The notes beneath the pieces are model-generated. The model was given only the letters and a program-made list of their open reading frames with translations. It was not told the origin of the DNA and did no database searches. Below are positions 47,225-56,758 of a stretch of 64,000 nucleotides of DNA, piece after piece. The DNA lies in contig NZ_JAJSSH010000001.1 of NCBI RefSeq assembly GCF_021403115.1, positions 62,001 to 126,000 on the forward strand, given 5' to 3'. The first letter of the stretch is position 1. Every line of letters begins with the position of its first letter. Position numbers and translations under genes: made by a program. The stretch is from Sphingobium sufflavum. Its GTDB lineage: Bacteria > Pseudomonadota > Alphaproteobacteria > Sphingomonadales > Sphingomonadaceae.

Positions 47225-49771
47225 ATGACGGACAGGCGGTTCAACCCGGCAGCGGTGGACGCCCGGTGGCAGCGGCGTTGGGACGAGGCGCAAAGTTTCC
47301 GCGCCGACGGCAACAGCGACAAGCCGCGCGCCTATGTGCTGGAGATGTTCCCTTATCCGTCCGGGCGCATCCACATCGGCCATGTTCGCAATTATTCGAT
47401 GGGCGACGTACTGGCCCGCTACAAGCGGATGACCGGCCATGACGTGCTCCACCCGATGGGCTGGGACGCCTTCGGCATGCCCGCCGAAAATGCTGCGATG
47501 GAGAAGAAAGTCCATCCCGGATCGTGGACGCGCGAGAATATCGCCTCCATGCGCGCGCAGTTGAAGAAGCTGGGCTTCGCGCTGGACTGGAGCCGCGAAC
47601 TGGCGACCTGTGAGCCGGACTATTACGGCCATGAACAGGCGCTCTTCCTCGACCTGCTCGACGGCGGGCTGGTCTATCGCAAGGAAAGCGCGGTCAACTG
47701 GGATCCTGTCGACATGACCGTGCTGGCCAATGAGCAGGTGATCGACGGCAAGGGCTGGCGGTCCGGCGCGACGGTCGAGAAGAAGAAGCTCAGCCAGTGG
47801 TTCCTGAAGATCACCGACTTTGCGGACGAACTGCTCGACGGCCTCGGCACGCTGGACCAGTGGCCGGAGAAGGTTCGCCTGATGCAGGAGAACTGGATCG
47901 GCAAGAGCGTGGGCATGCAGTTCGCCTTCACGCTGGATACGCCGGTCGGCGACATTGCGGATTTCGAGGTGTTCACCACCCGGCCGGACACGCTGTTCGG
48001 CGCCAGCTTCGTGGGCATTGCGGCGGATCATCCGCTGGCGCTGAAACTGGCCGAGACGGATGCGGCGCTGGCGGCGTTCGCGGATGAGTGCCGCCAGACC
48101 GGCACCGCCGCCGCCGAAGTGGAGACGCAGGAAAAGCGCGGCTATGACACCGGCCTGACCGTCGCGCACCCGCTAGACCCGACATGGAAACTGCCGGTGT
48201 TCGTCGCCAATTTCGTGCTGATGGACTATGGCACCGGCGCGATCTTCGCCTGTCCGGCGCATGACCAGCGCGACCTCGACTTTGCGCGCAAATATGCGCT
48301 GCCTGTGACGCGCGTCGTGGCGCCGGAGGGTGAGGCGGACACGCCGATCCAGAACGAGGCCTATAGCGGGCCGGGCAAGCTGGTGAACTCGCGCTTCCTC
48401 GACGGGCTGGAGATTGACGCGGCCAAGGCCGCCATCATCGCCCGCGCCGAGGCGGAAGGATGGGGCAAGGGCCAGACGGTGTGGCGCCTGCGCGACTGGG
48501 GCGTCAGCCGCCAGCGATACTGGGGCACGCCTATCCCGATCATCCATTGCGACGCCTGCGGCCCCGTCGGCGTGCCGCGCGATCAACTGCCCGTCGTGCT
48601 GCCGGAAGACGAGCATGTGACGTTCGACGTGCCGGGCAATCCGCTGGATCGCCACCCGACATGGAAGCATGTGAACTGCCCATCGTGCAACGCCCCGGCG
48701 CGGCGCGAGACGGATACACTTGACACCTTCGTGGATTCGAGCTGGTATTTCATCCGCTTCGCCAGCCAGCCCAAGGACCAGCCGTTCGATCGGGCGGAGG
48801 CCGAGAAATGGTTGCCCGTCGGCCAGTATATCGGCGGCGTGGAACATGCGATCCTGCATCTCCTCTACGCGCGATTCTGGACGCGGGCATTGGCGCGGAT
48901 CGGCAAGATCGGCGTGACCGAACCCTTCACCGGCCTGTTCACCCAGGGTATGGTGACCCACGAAACCTATGAGCGGCCACAGGGCGAGGGCTTGCCTAAC
49001 CTCTATTTCAGCCCGGCGGAAATCGACCGGACAGCGGACGGCGCGACCCTGTTGACCGATGGCGCGCCCGTAACCGTGGGCCGGGTCATCAAAATGTCCA
49101 AGTCGAAGAAGAATGTCGTCGACCCGGACGAGATCATCGAACGCTATGGCGCGGACGCGGTGCGCTGGTTCATGCTGTCCGACAGCCCGCCGGAGCGCGA
49201 TCTGCCCTGGACCGACAGCGGCATCGAGGGATCCTGGCGCTTCATCGGTCGCCTGTGGCGGCTGTTCGGCGAGGCGAACAATGGCGGTGACGGCGGCGAG
49301 GACAAGAGCCTGACGCGCAAACTGCATCAGACGGTCGCAGGCGTGGCGAAGGACATCGAGGGACTGGGCTTCAACAAAGCGGTCGCCAAGATCTACGAAC
49401 TGACCAACGCGGTGGAGAAGGCCAAGCCCTCCGCCGCCCGGACCGAGGCGATCCGCGGGCTGGCGCTGCTGGTCGCGCCAATGACGCCGCATCTGGCCGA
49501 AGAGGCGTGGAGCGAGTTTGGTGAAACCGGCATGATCGCGGAGGCCGCATGGCCCACCGTGGACGAGGCGCTACTCGTCGATGACGAAGTGACGGTGGCA
49601 GTGCAGGTGCAGGGCAAGCTGCGCGACACCATCGTCGTGGCGCGTGGCACGGACAAGGCGACGCTGGAGGCGCTGGCGCTGGCGGCGCCCAATGTCGCCC
49701 GCACGCTGGAAGGCGTGACGCCCAAGAAGGTGATCGTGGTGCCTGACCGCCTCGTCAACGTGGTGGTCTGA
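47225..49771 (+). CDS. leuS: Leucyl-tRNA synthetase
   Basis: 848-residue class I synthetase charging tRNA-Leu. HIGH motif in [13 protein letters not shown], the editing domain insertion in the middle (about 230-410), [13 protein letters not shown] near residue 625 and the C-terminal anticodon/ZN region. Start ATG at 47225 with GGTGGAG upstream; GTG at 47219 is in frame. It heads the operon leuS-lptE-holA found widely in proteobacteria. Confidence 0.97.
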   Translation: MTDRRFNPAAVDARWQRRWDEAQSFRADGNSDKPRAYVLEMFPYPSGRIHIGHVRNYSMGDVLARYKRMTGHDVLHPMGWDAFGMPAENAAMEKKVHPGSWTRENIASMRAQLKKLGFALDWSRELATCEPDYYGHEQALFLDLLDGGLVYRKESAVNWDPVDMTVLANEQVIDGKGWRSGATVEKKKLSQWFLKITDFADELLDGLGTLDQWPEKVRLMQENWIGKSVGMQFAFTLDTPVGDIADFEVFTTRPDTLFGASFVGIAADHPLALKLAETDAALAAFADECRQTGTAAAEVETQEKRGYDTGLTVAHPLDPTWKLPVFVANFVLMDYGTGAIFACPAHDQRDLDFARKYALPVTRVVAPEGEADTPIQNEAYSGPGKLVNSRFLDGLEIDAAKAAIIARAEAEGWGKGQTVWRLRDWGVSRQRYWGTPIPIIHCDACGPVGVPRDQLPVVLPEDEHVTFDVPGNPLDRHPTWKHVNCPSCNAPARRETDTLDTFVDSSWYFIRFASQPKDQPFDRAEAEKWLPVGQYIGGVEHAILHLLYARFWTRALARIGKIGVTEPFTGLFTQGMVTHETYERPQGEGLPNLYFSPAEIDRTADGATLLTDGAPVTVGRVIKMSKSKKNVVDPDEIIERYGADAVRWFMLSDSPPERDLPWTDSGIEGSWRFIGRLWRLFGEANNGGDGGEDKSLTRKLHQTVAGVAKDIEGLGFNKAVAKIYELTNAVEKAKPSAARTEAIRGLALLVAPMTPHLAEEAWSEFGETGMIAEAAWPTVDEALLVDDEVTVAVQVQGKLRDTIVVARGTDKATLEALALAAPNVARTLEGVTPKKVIVVPDRLVNVVV

Positions 49772-49773
49772 CC

Positions 49774-50277
49774 ATGGGCGCCCGACTCCTCCTCGCCATC
49801 GGCCTGATCGCCTCGCTCGGCGGATGCGGGCTGAAACCGCTGTATCAGGGCGGCGCTTCCGGCGTGGCGGCGCAGCGGCTGGCGGGTGTGGAAATCGCCC
49901 CCATCCCCGGCAAGGCGGGCTGGCTGGTGCGCAACGCACTGGCCGAACGGCTGGACGCGACCGCCGGGGGCGCGCCGAAATATCGGCTGACCGTCGAACT
50001 GGACGACCGGATCGAGGGGCTGGGCGTGCGTGCCAACGATAATATGACGCGCGAGCGGCGGACGGTGCGCGCGCGCTTCCAGTTGCGGGAGATCGCCGCC
50101 GATCCGAAGGCCGCGCCGCTGCTGGACGAGACCACCAGCTCCAACGTCGGGCTGGACGTGACCAGCAGCGAATATGCGACGGTCGCGGCGGAGGATACCG
50201 CGCTGGAACGGCTGGCCGGCATCATCGCCGACCGCATCATCGGGCGCGTCGCCATCGACGCCACGCGGGGCCAGTGA
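49774..50277 (+). CDS. lptE: Outer-membrane assembly lipoprotein LptE
   Basis: 167-residue lipoprotein: LLLAIGLIASLGGC with lipobox LGGC, then GLKPLYQGG and a small alpha/beta domain (VEIAPIPGKAGWLVRNALAERL). In LPS bacteria it plugs the LptD barrel. Here it should assist LptD-like export of the organism's outer-membrane glycolipid. Two bases after leuS; the holA start overlaps its stop. Confidence 0.88.
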   Translation: MGARLLLAIGLIASLGGCGLKPLYQGGASGVAAQRLAGVEIAPIPGKAGWLVRNALAERLDATAGGAPKYRLTVELDDRIEGLGVRANDNMTRERRTVRARFQLREIAADPKAAPLLDETTSSNVGLDVTSSEYATVAAEDTALERLAGIIADRIIGRVAIDATRGQ

Positions 50278-51296
50278 ACGCAGACAAGTCGGCGATCCAG
50301 CGCGCGCTGGACGCGCCATCGGACAGCGTGCGGCTCTTCCTCCTCCATGGTCCCGACGATTCGGGCAGCGAGGCGCTGGCTGCGCGGCTGGGCAAGGCAA
50401 TGGGACCGGCGGCGGACCGCACCGACTTTACCGGCGACCAGTTGGGCAAAGACCCCGCCGCCCTCTCCGATGCCGCCGCGTCGATCAGCCTGTTCGGCGA
50501 CAAAAGCTGGGTGCGCGTCTCCTCCGTGGGCGAGGAATCGCTGGCGGCGGTCGAGGCGCTACTGGAGGCGCCGGGCGCGGGCAATCCGGTGGTGATGATC
50601 GCGGGCGCACTGCGCAAGACATCCAAGCTGCTGACCCGTTGCCTGGGCGACAAGGCGGTGCTGTGCTTCGCCAGCTATCCCCCCAGCGAGCGGGACGCGG
50701 CGGAGATCGCCATCACCATCGCGCGGGAGCGGGGCCTGCGCATCGACCAGGCGCTGGCCCGGCGCATCGTGGAGCTGACCGGCGGCGACCGGGCGTTGAT
50801 GGCAGGCGAGATCGAAAAGCTGGCCCTTTATCATGATGCCGAACCGGACCGCCCGGCGGAGGCGACGCAGGAGGCGCTGAGCGCGCTGTCATCCGAGGTG
50901 GCGGATCAGGACGCCCCCGCGCTGGCCAGCATGGCGATGGCGGGCGATGTGAAGGGGCTGGTGCATGAGATGGCCCGGTTCCGCTCGCTGGGCGGGTCGC
51001 TGTCGGGCGTCCTGCGTATCGCGCTGGGCAAGGCGATGAACGTGGCGGAGGTGCGCGCCGCCATCGACGCGGGCACGCCGCAAAATGCCGCGCTGCGCGT
51101 CAATGGACGGCCTTTGTTCAAGCGGGAGGCGGACGAAATGATCCGGCTGCTGCGCTGCTGGCCGGGCGAGACGATCGGCCGGGGCGTGGTGCGGCTGGCC
51201 GCCGCCGAACGGGTCAGCCGGGGCGGGGCGGTCAGCGAGACGGTGATCGCGCAGGAACTGCTGACCGTTGCACGGCAGGCCGCGCGGGGACGATAG
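50274..51296 (+). CDS. holA: DNA polymerase III subunit delta
   Basis: 340-residue HolA, the clamp-loader subunit that opens the beta ring. N-terminal RLFLLHGPDDSGSEALAARL, FTGDQLGKDPAAL, WVRVSSVGEES and later LTGGDRALMAGEIEKLALY match the family. Start GTG at 50274, overlapping the lptE stop (GTGA). Full length. Confidence 0.93.
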   Translation: MNADKSAIQRALDAPSDSVRLFLLHGPDDSGSEALAARLGKAMGPAADRTDFTGDQLGKDPAALSDAAASISLFGDKSWVRVSSVGEESLAAVEALLEAPGAGNPVVMIAGALRKTSKLLTRCLGDKAVLCFASYPPSERDAAEIAITIARERGLRIDQALARRIVELTGGDRALMAGEIEKLALYHDAEPDRPAEATQEALSALSSEVADQDAPALASMAMAGDVKGLVHEMARFRSLGGSLSGVLRIALGKAMNVAEVRAAIDAGTPQNAALRVNGRPLFKREADEMIRLLRCWPGETIGRGVVRLAAAERVSRGGAVSETVIAQELLTVARQAARGR

Positions 51297-51407
51297 CGGG
51301 TCCGGCGACCTGTTCGGCGGCGGGCGTGCAAAAGCTTGCCGAACCCAGTGAAACTTGTTCAACGATGGGACGTTCCCCCTCTCAGACGAAATGTGAGGGA
51401 GGCGTTT

Positions 51408-51659
51408 ATGCTGACTGACAATCGCATCGGATTTTCGTGGCGCAGGACGGGCTATGCCATTTCCTACCAGCGCGGCGAAACCAACCACTGCCCCGGTTGC
51501 GGGCGGCATAACTGGATCGTGGGGCGGCTGATGGCCGAATGTGCCTTTTGCGGCACCGCGTTGATGCTGATGCACGTCCATGGCTATGGCGCGACGCAGC
51601 GGATCTGCCAGCATGGCCCGGTCGAGGATATACCGGCCGACATGCGGGCGGTTGCCTGA
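51408..51659 (+). CDS. Small zinc-ribbon protein
   Basis: 83 residues with two Cys pairs, CPGCG and CAFCG, 16 residues apart, forming a zinc ribbon. The N-terminus contains SWRRTGYAISYQRGE. Likely a nucleic-acid or protein-binding domain of unknown role, found in sphingomonads. The ATG at 51408 follows GTGAGGGAGGCG, a strong ribosome site; a longer frame from 51336 is less likely. Confidence 0.7.
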   Translation: MLTDNRIGFSWRRTGYAISYQRGETNHCPGCGRHNWIVGRLMAECAFCGTALMLMHVHGYGATQRICQHGPVEDIPADMRAVA

Positions 51660-51691
51660 ACCGGAGCAGGTGACGATATCATGACAGGGGG

Positions 51692-51713
51692 ATGGGCGGG
51701 GGAGCCTGCCCAT
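51692..51713 (+). terminator. Possible terminator hairpin after the zinc-ribbon gene
   Basis: ATGGGC (51692-51697) pairs with GCCCAT (51708-51713) across a ten-base loop, 33 bases past the stop; only a short T content follows, so the call is weak. Confidence 0.35.
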
Positions 51714-51816
51714 TCGCTCTTGCACGCTCCCATTGCTCCCGCTGATGCTGCTGCCCATTGCCGCCATCACGCAGCAGCCCATTGCAGCGATCCGTCAGCG
51801 AGGCCATATTCATCCC

Positions 51817-52215
51817 ATGAGCGACACATCCAAGAGCGACGCCGACTGGCGCGAAACCCTGACCCCCGCGCAATATCATGTCCTGCGCGAGGCCGGGACG
51901 GAGCCTGCCTTCACCGGCGAGTATAACGCCAACAAGGCGGCGGGCCTGTACCATTGCGCGGGTTGCGGCGCGCCGCTGTTCACCTCCGACACCAAATATG
52001 ACAGCGGGTCGGGCTGGCCCAGCTTCTACGCGCCGGTGGAGGATGAGGCGGTGACCGAAATCCGCGACCAGAGCCATGGCATGGTGCGGACCGAAGTGCG
52101 CTGCGCCCGGTGCGAGGGGCATCTGGGCCATGTCTTTCCCGATGGCCCCAATCCCACAGGCCTGCGCTATTGCATGAACAGCGCTGCGCTGGATTTCGAA
52201 CCAAAGGAGGATTGA
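51817..52215 (+). CDS. msrB: Peptide-methionine (R)-S-oxide reductase
   Basis: 132-residue MsrB repairing methionine-R-sulfoxide. Two zinc pairs CAGCG and CARCEG, the [11 protein letters not shown] motif and catalytic Cys in RYCMNSAAL. Start ATG at 51817 (MSDTSKS), with no signal peptide, so cytosolic. An in-frame ATG at 51733 would add a Pro/Ile-rich leader that is not family-like. Confidence 0.95.
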   Translation: MSDTSKSDADWRETLTPAQYHVLREAGTEPAFTGEYNANKAAGLYHCAGCGAPLFTSDTKYDSGSGWPSFYAPVEDEAVTEIRDQSHGMVRTEVRCARCEGHLGHVFPDGPNPTGLRYCMNSAALDFEPKED

Positions 52216-52302
52216 GGCGGACGGGCGGGCGCTGTCCCCCGGCTAACCGTCCGAATTATCACGTCATGGCCTAGCGTCCGCAATTCAGGCCCTGTAAAGC
52301 CG

Positions 52303-52343
52303 CCCCTGCGCAAAGCCATGCCGCGCTTTGGCGCATGTCGGGG
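52303..52343. repeat. Extended hairpin upstream of the PBP gene
   Basis: CCCC (52303-52306) pairs with GGGG (52340-52343), TGCGC (52307-52311) with GCGCA (52331-52335), and AAAGC (52312-52316) with GCTTT (52325-52329). The stem ends 37 bases before the PBP TTG start. It could terminate msrB transcription or structure the leader. Confidence 0.55.
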
Positions 52344-52379
52344 CGATAAGCGCCTGCTGGACGGAAAGGGTCTTACCGC

Positions 52380-54401
52380 TTGAACCGGGTTCGTAAGGGA
52401 GCGGTACTGCTGCTCAAGGTCGGTCTGGGCGTGGCCGCCGCCGGGCTGATCGCCCTCGTCGTCGCGGTGATCGTGGCGATGCAGTCTCTCCCCAGCTTTG
52501 AATCGCTCAAAAGCTCGCCCAATGGCCAGATGATCCGCGTCCATGCGACGGATGGCACGGTGCTGCTGTCGCTCGGCCCCAGCTATGGCCGCTGGGTCGC
52601 CTATGACCAGATTCCACAGGTGATGGTCGATGCGATGGTCTCGACCGAGGACAAGCGTTATTATTACCATCCCGGCGTCGACCCGGTCGGCATGGTGCGC
52701 GCCGCTTGGCTGGTGGTCGCCAACCGGGGCAGCGGCCGCCGCTGGCAGGGCGCTTCCACCATCACGCAGCAGACCGCGCGTAACATTTTCCTGAACAATA
52801 ATTATTCGTTCGGGCGCAAGCTGCGTGAGATGATCCTGGCGCTGTCGCTGGAACGCAAATTCACCAAGCGGCAGATCCTCGAACTCTATCTGAACAAGGT
52901 GTATTTTGGCGGCGGCGCCTATGGCATCGACGCGGCGAGCCGGAAATTCTTCGGCCATCCGGCGACCACCCTGAATCTGGGCGAGGCGGCGATTGTGGCG
53001 GGTCTGGTCAAGGCGCCGTCCAGCTATTCCCCCACCGCCGACGCGGAAGCGGCCGTGGGCCGGGGCGGCGTCGTGCTGGACCTGATGCGGGAAAATGGAG
53101 TCATCTCCAGCGCGGAGCGGGCGAGCGCCAACCTGTCCGAGGTCCGCATGACGCCGGACAAGCCGCAGGACAGCGTGCGCTATTTCACCGACTGGGTGAT
53201 GCCGCAGCTCGACACGCTGATCGAGGAGCGGGAGCAGCCGCTCGACGTCTACACCACCATCGACCTCAAGATGCAGCGGGCGGCGACGGCGGCCCTGCGC
53301 GACAATGCGGCGGGCGGCTTGCAGGGCGCTCTGGTCGCGCTGGACCGCGACGGCGCGGTGCGGGCGATGGTCGGCGGGCTGGACTATATCAGTTCCAACT
53401 ATAATCGCGCGACCACGGCGGAACGACAGCCGGGATCGGCGTTCAAGCTGTTCGTCTATCTCGCGGCGCTGGAGGCCAGCTATACCCCCGACACCGCCGT
53501 CAACGACGGGCCGGTGACGATAAACGGCTGGTCTCCACGCAACAGCAACGGCCGCTTTTCAGGCGACATCGACGTGCGGACCGCCTTTGCCTATTCGATC
53601 AACACGGTCGCGGCCAAGCTGGGTATGCAGGTCGGCTTTCCGACCATCGCCGACATGGCGCGCCGCTTTGGCGTCACCACGCCGATCAACACCCATCCGT
53701 CCATGGTGCTGGGGTCGTCGGAGGCGCGTCTGATCGACATGACCCGCGCCTTTGCCAGCGTCGCGCGCAAGGGGATTGCGGTCACGCCCTATGGCATCAC
53801 CCGCATCACCACAGCGGACGGGGAGGAACTCTACGCCCATCAGGACGATACCAGCCGTGTGCTGGTCGCGCCTTGGGTCGCGGCGGGCATGACCGACCTG
53901 CTCCAGACCGCGGTGAACACCGGCACCGGCAAAAATGCCCAGATCGGTCGCCCCGTCGCGGGCAAGACCGGCACGACCAGCGCCAACAAGGATGGCTGGT
54001 TCCTCGGCTTTTCCAGCGGCATCACCACCGGCGTGTGGATGGGGCGCGACGACAGCAAGGCGGTCGGCGGCCTTCAGGGTGGCCGCGCGCCGGCACGCGC
54101 CTTTGCCGAGTTCATGAAGGTGGCCGTCGCGGACCGCCCGGTTGAGAATTTCGAGACAGACCTGACCCTGCCCGAATGGCAACTGGAGCCGGATGACGAA
54201 GCCTATGGCAAGCCCGATGCCGACATGCAGGTGGACGCCGACGGCAATCCCGTCGCCACCACCGACACCGATCCCGAACCGGGTGAGGAGGGCGACTATC
54301 CCGGCGGGCGCAGCGGTGCAGGGGGCGGGACCGATGCAGAGCCGGAAACCACCCAGAAGATCGACCAGAAATGGATCGATTCCGTGCTGGGCCGACGGTA
54401 G
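52380..54401 (+). CDS. Class A penicillin-binding protein (PBP1A/1C type)
   Basis: 673-residue bifunctional peptidoglycan synthase. TM anchor at about 12-34; glycosyltransferase 51 domain with catalytic Glu90 in STEDKRYYYHPGVD and GASTITQQTARN. Transpeptidase: S353-x-x-K356 in QPGSAFKLF, SIN (406-408) and KTG (529-531). A disordered acidic tail (about 605-660) precedes the end. Start TTG at 52380. Shorter than PBP1A of E. coli, as usual for this group; which paralogue it is cannot be told. Confidence 0.92.
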   Translation: MNRVRKGAVLLLKVGLGVAAAGLIALVVAVIVAMQSLPSFESLKSSPNGQMIRVHATDGTVLLSLGPSYGRWVAYDQIPQVMVDAMVSTEDKRYYYHPGVDPVGMVRAAWLVVANRGSGRRWQGASTITQQTARNIFLNNNYSFGRKLREMILALSLERKFTKRQILELYLNKVYFGGGAYGIDAASRKFFGHPATTLNLGEAAIVAGLVKAPSSYSPTADAEAAVGRGGVVLDLMRENGVISSAERASANLSEVRMTPDKPQDSVRYFTDWVMPQLDTLIEEREQPLDVYTTIDLKMQRAATAALRDNAAGGLQGALVALDRDGAVRAMVGGLDYISSNYNRATTAERQPGSAFKLFVYLAALEASYTPDTAVNDGPVTINGWSPRNSNGRFSGDIDVRTAFAYSINTVAAKLGMQVGFPTIADMARRFGVTTPINTHPSMVLGSSEARLIDMTRAFASVARKGIAVTPYGITRITTADGEELYAHQDDTSRVLVAPWVAAGMTDLLQTAVNTGTGKNAQIGRPVAGKTGTTSANKDGWFLGFSSGITTGVWMGRDDSKAVGGLQGGRAPARAFAEFMKVAVADRPVENFETDLTLPEWQLEPDDEAYGKPDADMQVDADGNPVATTDTDPEPGEEGDYPGGRSGAGGGTDAEPETTQKIDQKWIDSVLGRR

Positions 54402-54431
54402 GATCAGGAGAGCCGGTTCAGGGCAGGCGGT

Positions 54432-54752
54432 TCAGGACGGGGTGGCGAGCTTCATGAGGACAAGGCCCCCCAGGATCAGCAGCGCCGCCGCGATGCGGAG
54501 CGCATTGGCCTGCTCGCCCAGCATCAGCACGCCAACCAGGAAAGCGCCGAGCGCGCCGATGCCGGTCCAGATCATATAGGCGGTGCCGAGCGGCAGGCTG
54601 CGCATCGCCGTCGCCAGCAGGCCGAAGCTGGCCACCATGGCGACAAGGGTCACGAGCGAAGGGGCAAGGCGGGTGAAGCCCTCCGACTGCTTCATCGCGG
54701 CGGCCCACACCACCTCCAGCACGCCGGCAATCGTCAACAGCAACCAGGCCAT
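54432..54752 (-). CDS. SMR family transporter (Gdx/SugE- or EmrE-type)
   Basis: 106 residues and four membrane helices, the standard SMR size. The functional Glu lies in TM1 (LLLTIAGVLEVVWAAAMK) and TM3-4 contain GTAYMIWTGIGALGAFLVG, which fits the guanidinium-exporting (Gdx/SugE) branch better than EmrE. Functions as an antiparallel dimer exporting cations against protons. The ATG at 54752 has AGGGAGAG upstream; an earlier ATG at 54767 is possible. See the hairpin at 54775-54788. Confidence 0.82.
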   Translation of the reverse strand: MAWLLLTIAGVLEVVWAAAMKQSEGFTRLAPSLVTLVAMVASFGLLATAMRSLPLGTAYMIWTGIGALGAFLVGVLMLGEQANALRIAAALLILGGLVLMKLATPS

Positions 54753-54774
54753 ATGGCTCTCCCTCATGAAAGAG

Positions 54775-54788
54775 CCGGGCCGTCCCGG
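54775..54788 (-). promoter_or_regulatory. Possible guanidine-II-like riboswitch hairpin (single)
   Basis: On the minus strand the leader reads CCGGG ACGG CCCGG, a perfect five-pair stem closing an ACGG tetraloop. It contains the GGACGRCC core of the guanidine-II (mini-ykkC) riboswitch. Real examples have two such hairpins. Only one is clear here; an upstream GAGG/CCTC hairpin with an ACG in the loop (54809-54822) is at best a degenerate partner. It lies 22 bases before the SMR gene. Confidence 0.35.
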
Positions 54789-54899
54789 ACTTATAACCCC
54801 GACTGACGGGGCGAGGACGTGGCCTCAAGAAGAAATATAGGGCAAGGTTCGGGAGATTTCCAACATATCGGCGTACCCGTCACCGCCTACCCGGCCTCC

Positions 54900-55613
54900 T
54901 TACACCCCAACCCGGTGCAGCGCCGCGCCATGCGCCTTGAGCCAGGCGCGCGCCGCCGCCGTGTCGCTGGGGCAGATGCTGCGGTGAAAGGCGTGGAAGG
55001 CGGGGCTGTGGTCGAGATGGCGCAGGTGCGCGACCTCATGCGCGACGGTGGAGATGCGGACCTCCGGCGGGGCGAGGATGAGGCGCCAGCTATAGCGGAT
55101 CGCACCGCTGGCCGTGCAACTGCCCCAACGGCTGGCGGGATCACCGATTCCCACCGACACCACCGACAGGCCATGGCGGGCGGTCAGGGCCAGCGTCTCC
55201 GCCGTCAGCACCTCCTTCGCGCGCAGGCGCAACCAGCGCAGAACGCGCTCCCCCAGATGGTCGGCAGGACCGCCGACCAGCAGTTCGTCCCCCTCCTGCC
55301 GGATGCGACGCGGCCAGTCGGCCTGCCAGCGGATCGTGGTTGGCCGCCCCTCCAGCAGGAATTGCCCGCCATCGCACAGGGTCGCGCCCTGTTGCTCCAT
55401 CCGGCCAAGCTGTTCGGCGATCCACGCGCCCTGCTCGCGCGCCCAGGCCAGCGCCTTTCGTTCAGAGCCACGCGCAGGCATAGTCAGCCGCGCCGCACCC
55501 GTGCGGTCAAGGCGCAGCTTGTATCCGCGCGCTTTCTCATGACGGCGAACCAGGATCGGCACCACTCGGCCGTCCACATCGATGGTCGCGGGATCGCTGC
55601 CCTTAAAGAACAC
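54900..55613 (-). CDS. M48/YgjP-type zinc metallopeptidase
   Basis: 237-residue protein of the YgjP-like (DUF45) family. C-terminal HEVAHLRHLDHSPAFH contains the HExxH zinc site and a downstream His. The upstream ASRWGSCTASGAIRYSWRL is a family block. Soluble, no signal peptide. Substrate unknown. The GTG at 55613 is preferred: it sits just inside the 3' end of the upstream YcgN gene and gives the family length. Earlier in-frame ATGs add 40 Arg-rich residues. Confidence 0.8.
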   Translation of the reverse strand: MFFKGSDPATIDVDGRVVPILVRRHEKARGYKLRLDRTGAARLTMPARGSERKALAWAREQGAWIAEQLGRMEQQGATLCDGGQFLLEGRPTTIRWQADWPRRIRQEGDELLVGGPADHLGERVLRWLRLRAKEVLTAETLALTARHGLSVVSVGIGDPASRWGSCTASGAIRYSWRLILAPPEVRISTVAHEVAHLRHLDHSPAFHAFHRSICPSDTAAARAWLKAHGAALHRVGV

Positions 55614-56037
55614 GGTCGATGATATGGTTTTCAAGGTCGCCCGCGACGACCTCCGACACGGTCCAACCGCGCACCGAATGGCCCTGCCAGTGCACCGCCT
55701 CCCGGTCGCCGCAAACCAGATAATGCCAGTCACGCAGCGGCTCCCCTTCCGCGCGCAGGCGATAGGCGCAGCTTTCCGGCAACCAGCTGATATGGCCGAT
55801 ATTGGCGCGGGTCAGGCGCAGGCAATCGGGCACCATCGCCCGGCGATTGCGATAATCGGAACATTGCGCCGTGGCGCGGTCCAGCAGGCGGCAGGCGACA
55901 TTGGTGGGGTAGATGTCGCCGGTGTCGGCATCCTCGACCTTGTGTAGGCAGCATTTGCCGCAGCCGTCGCACAAAGCCTCCCACTGGGCGCGGTCCAGCG
56001 TCGCCAGCGGCTGCTCCCAGAAATTCACTTGACCCAT
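55603..56037 (-). CDS. YcgN family cysteine-cluster protein
   Basis: 144-residue UPF0260/YcgN protein. Cysteine cluster CDGCGKCCLHK (residues about 23-33), a further Cys in NVACRLL and QCSDYRNR, DCLRLT and SCAYRL. This may bind a metal or iron-sulfur cluster; function unknown. ATG at 56037 overlaps the 3' end of the SCO gene, and its own stop overlaps the metallopeptidase start. The three genes are one operon. Confidence 0.88.
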   Translation of the reverse strand: MGQVNFWEQPLATLDRAQWEALCDGCGKCCLHKVEDADTGDIYPTNVACRLLDRATAQCSDYRNRRAMVPDCLRLTRANIGHISWLPESCAYRLRAEGEPLRDWHYLVCGDREAVHWQGHSVRGWTVSEVVAGDLENHIIDRVL

Positions 56038-56669
56038 TGATTCAGGAAGGCGGCAACCGCATCGGGCGATCCCTCGTCCGCGTCGGTGCCCGGCTCGTCC
56101 ACCGGCACCAGTGCGATGGGGTCACCGTCGGGACCAAAGAAATAGGGGGTGCGGGTATGGCTGACCAGATAGTCCTTCGCCTTCGCGTCGCCCTCTATGC
56201 CGGAGACGACGGCAAAGCTCTTCTTTACCGCCTCGATCTGCTCCGCCGTGCCGGTCAGGCCGATCAGGCGGGGATGGAAGGCCGCGACCCATGGCTTGAT
56301 GAGGGCGGGCGTGTCCCGACCCGGATCGACGCTGATGAAGACAGGCTGCACCTTTGCCGAGCGCGCTCCGTCCTGCTTCTCGAACCGGCGCAGGCCACCG
56401 ATGATCTTTTGCAGGTCGACCGGGCACACGTCCGGGCAATAGGTGTAGCCGAAATAGACGAGGCGATATTTGCCCTTGTAATCGCTCCAGTGGGCGGGCT
56501 TGCCGTCCTGGTCGGTCAGGGTGAAATCGCCGCCGATGCGGGCGCCCGCCAGCGGTCCTTCCCCGGCGTTGGCCGCATTGTCGGCCCCCGCGCCCGGCCC
56601 GCAGGCGGACAGGGTGGGCAGCGAAAGGGTGAGCGCGATGCTGAGCACCGCCTGGCAGGCTTTGTTCAT
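56025..56669 (-). CDS. SCO family copper-binding lipoprotein
   Basis: 214-residue SCO1/SenC protein that loads copper into cytochrome oxidase CuA or acts in redox defence. Lipobox LSAC in the signal segment, thioredoxin fold with copper ligands CPDVCP and the distant His in YLVSHTRTPYFF. Membrane-anchored in the periplasm. ATG at 56669 (MNKACQ); 56684 is an alternative. No cytochrome oxidase gene is near. Confidence 0.9.
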   Translation of the reverse strand: MNKACQAVLSIALTLSLPTLSACGPGAGADNAANAGEGPLAGARIGGDFTLTDQDGKPAHWSDYKGKYRLVYFGYTYCPDVCPVDLQKIIGGLRRFEKQDGARSAKVQPVFISVDPGRDTPALIKPWVAAFHPRLIGLTGTAEQIEAVKKSFAVVSGIEGDAKAKDYLVSHTRTPYFFGPDGDPIALVPVDEPGTDADEGSPDAVAAFLNQWVK

Positions 56670-56758
56670 GGCACGGCCAGCCATGCACTGCTAAGGCGAT
56701 TTTGGCAATTGCGGGCACGGGGCGCGCCGCGATAGGACGCGACGGAAAGACGCAGAAC

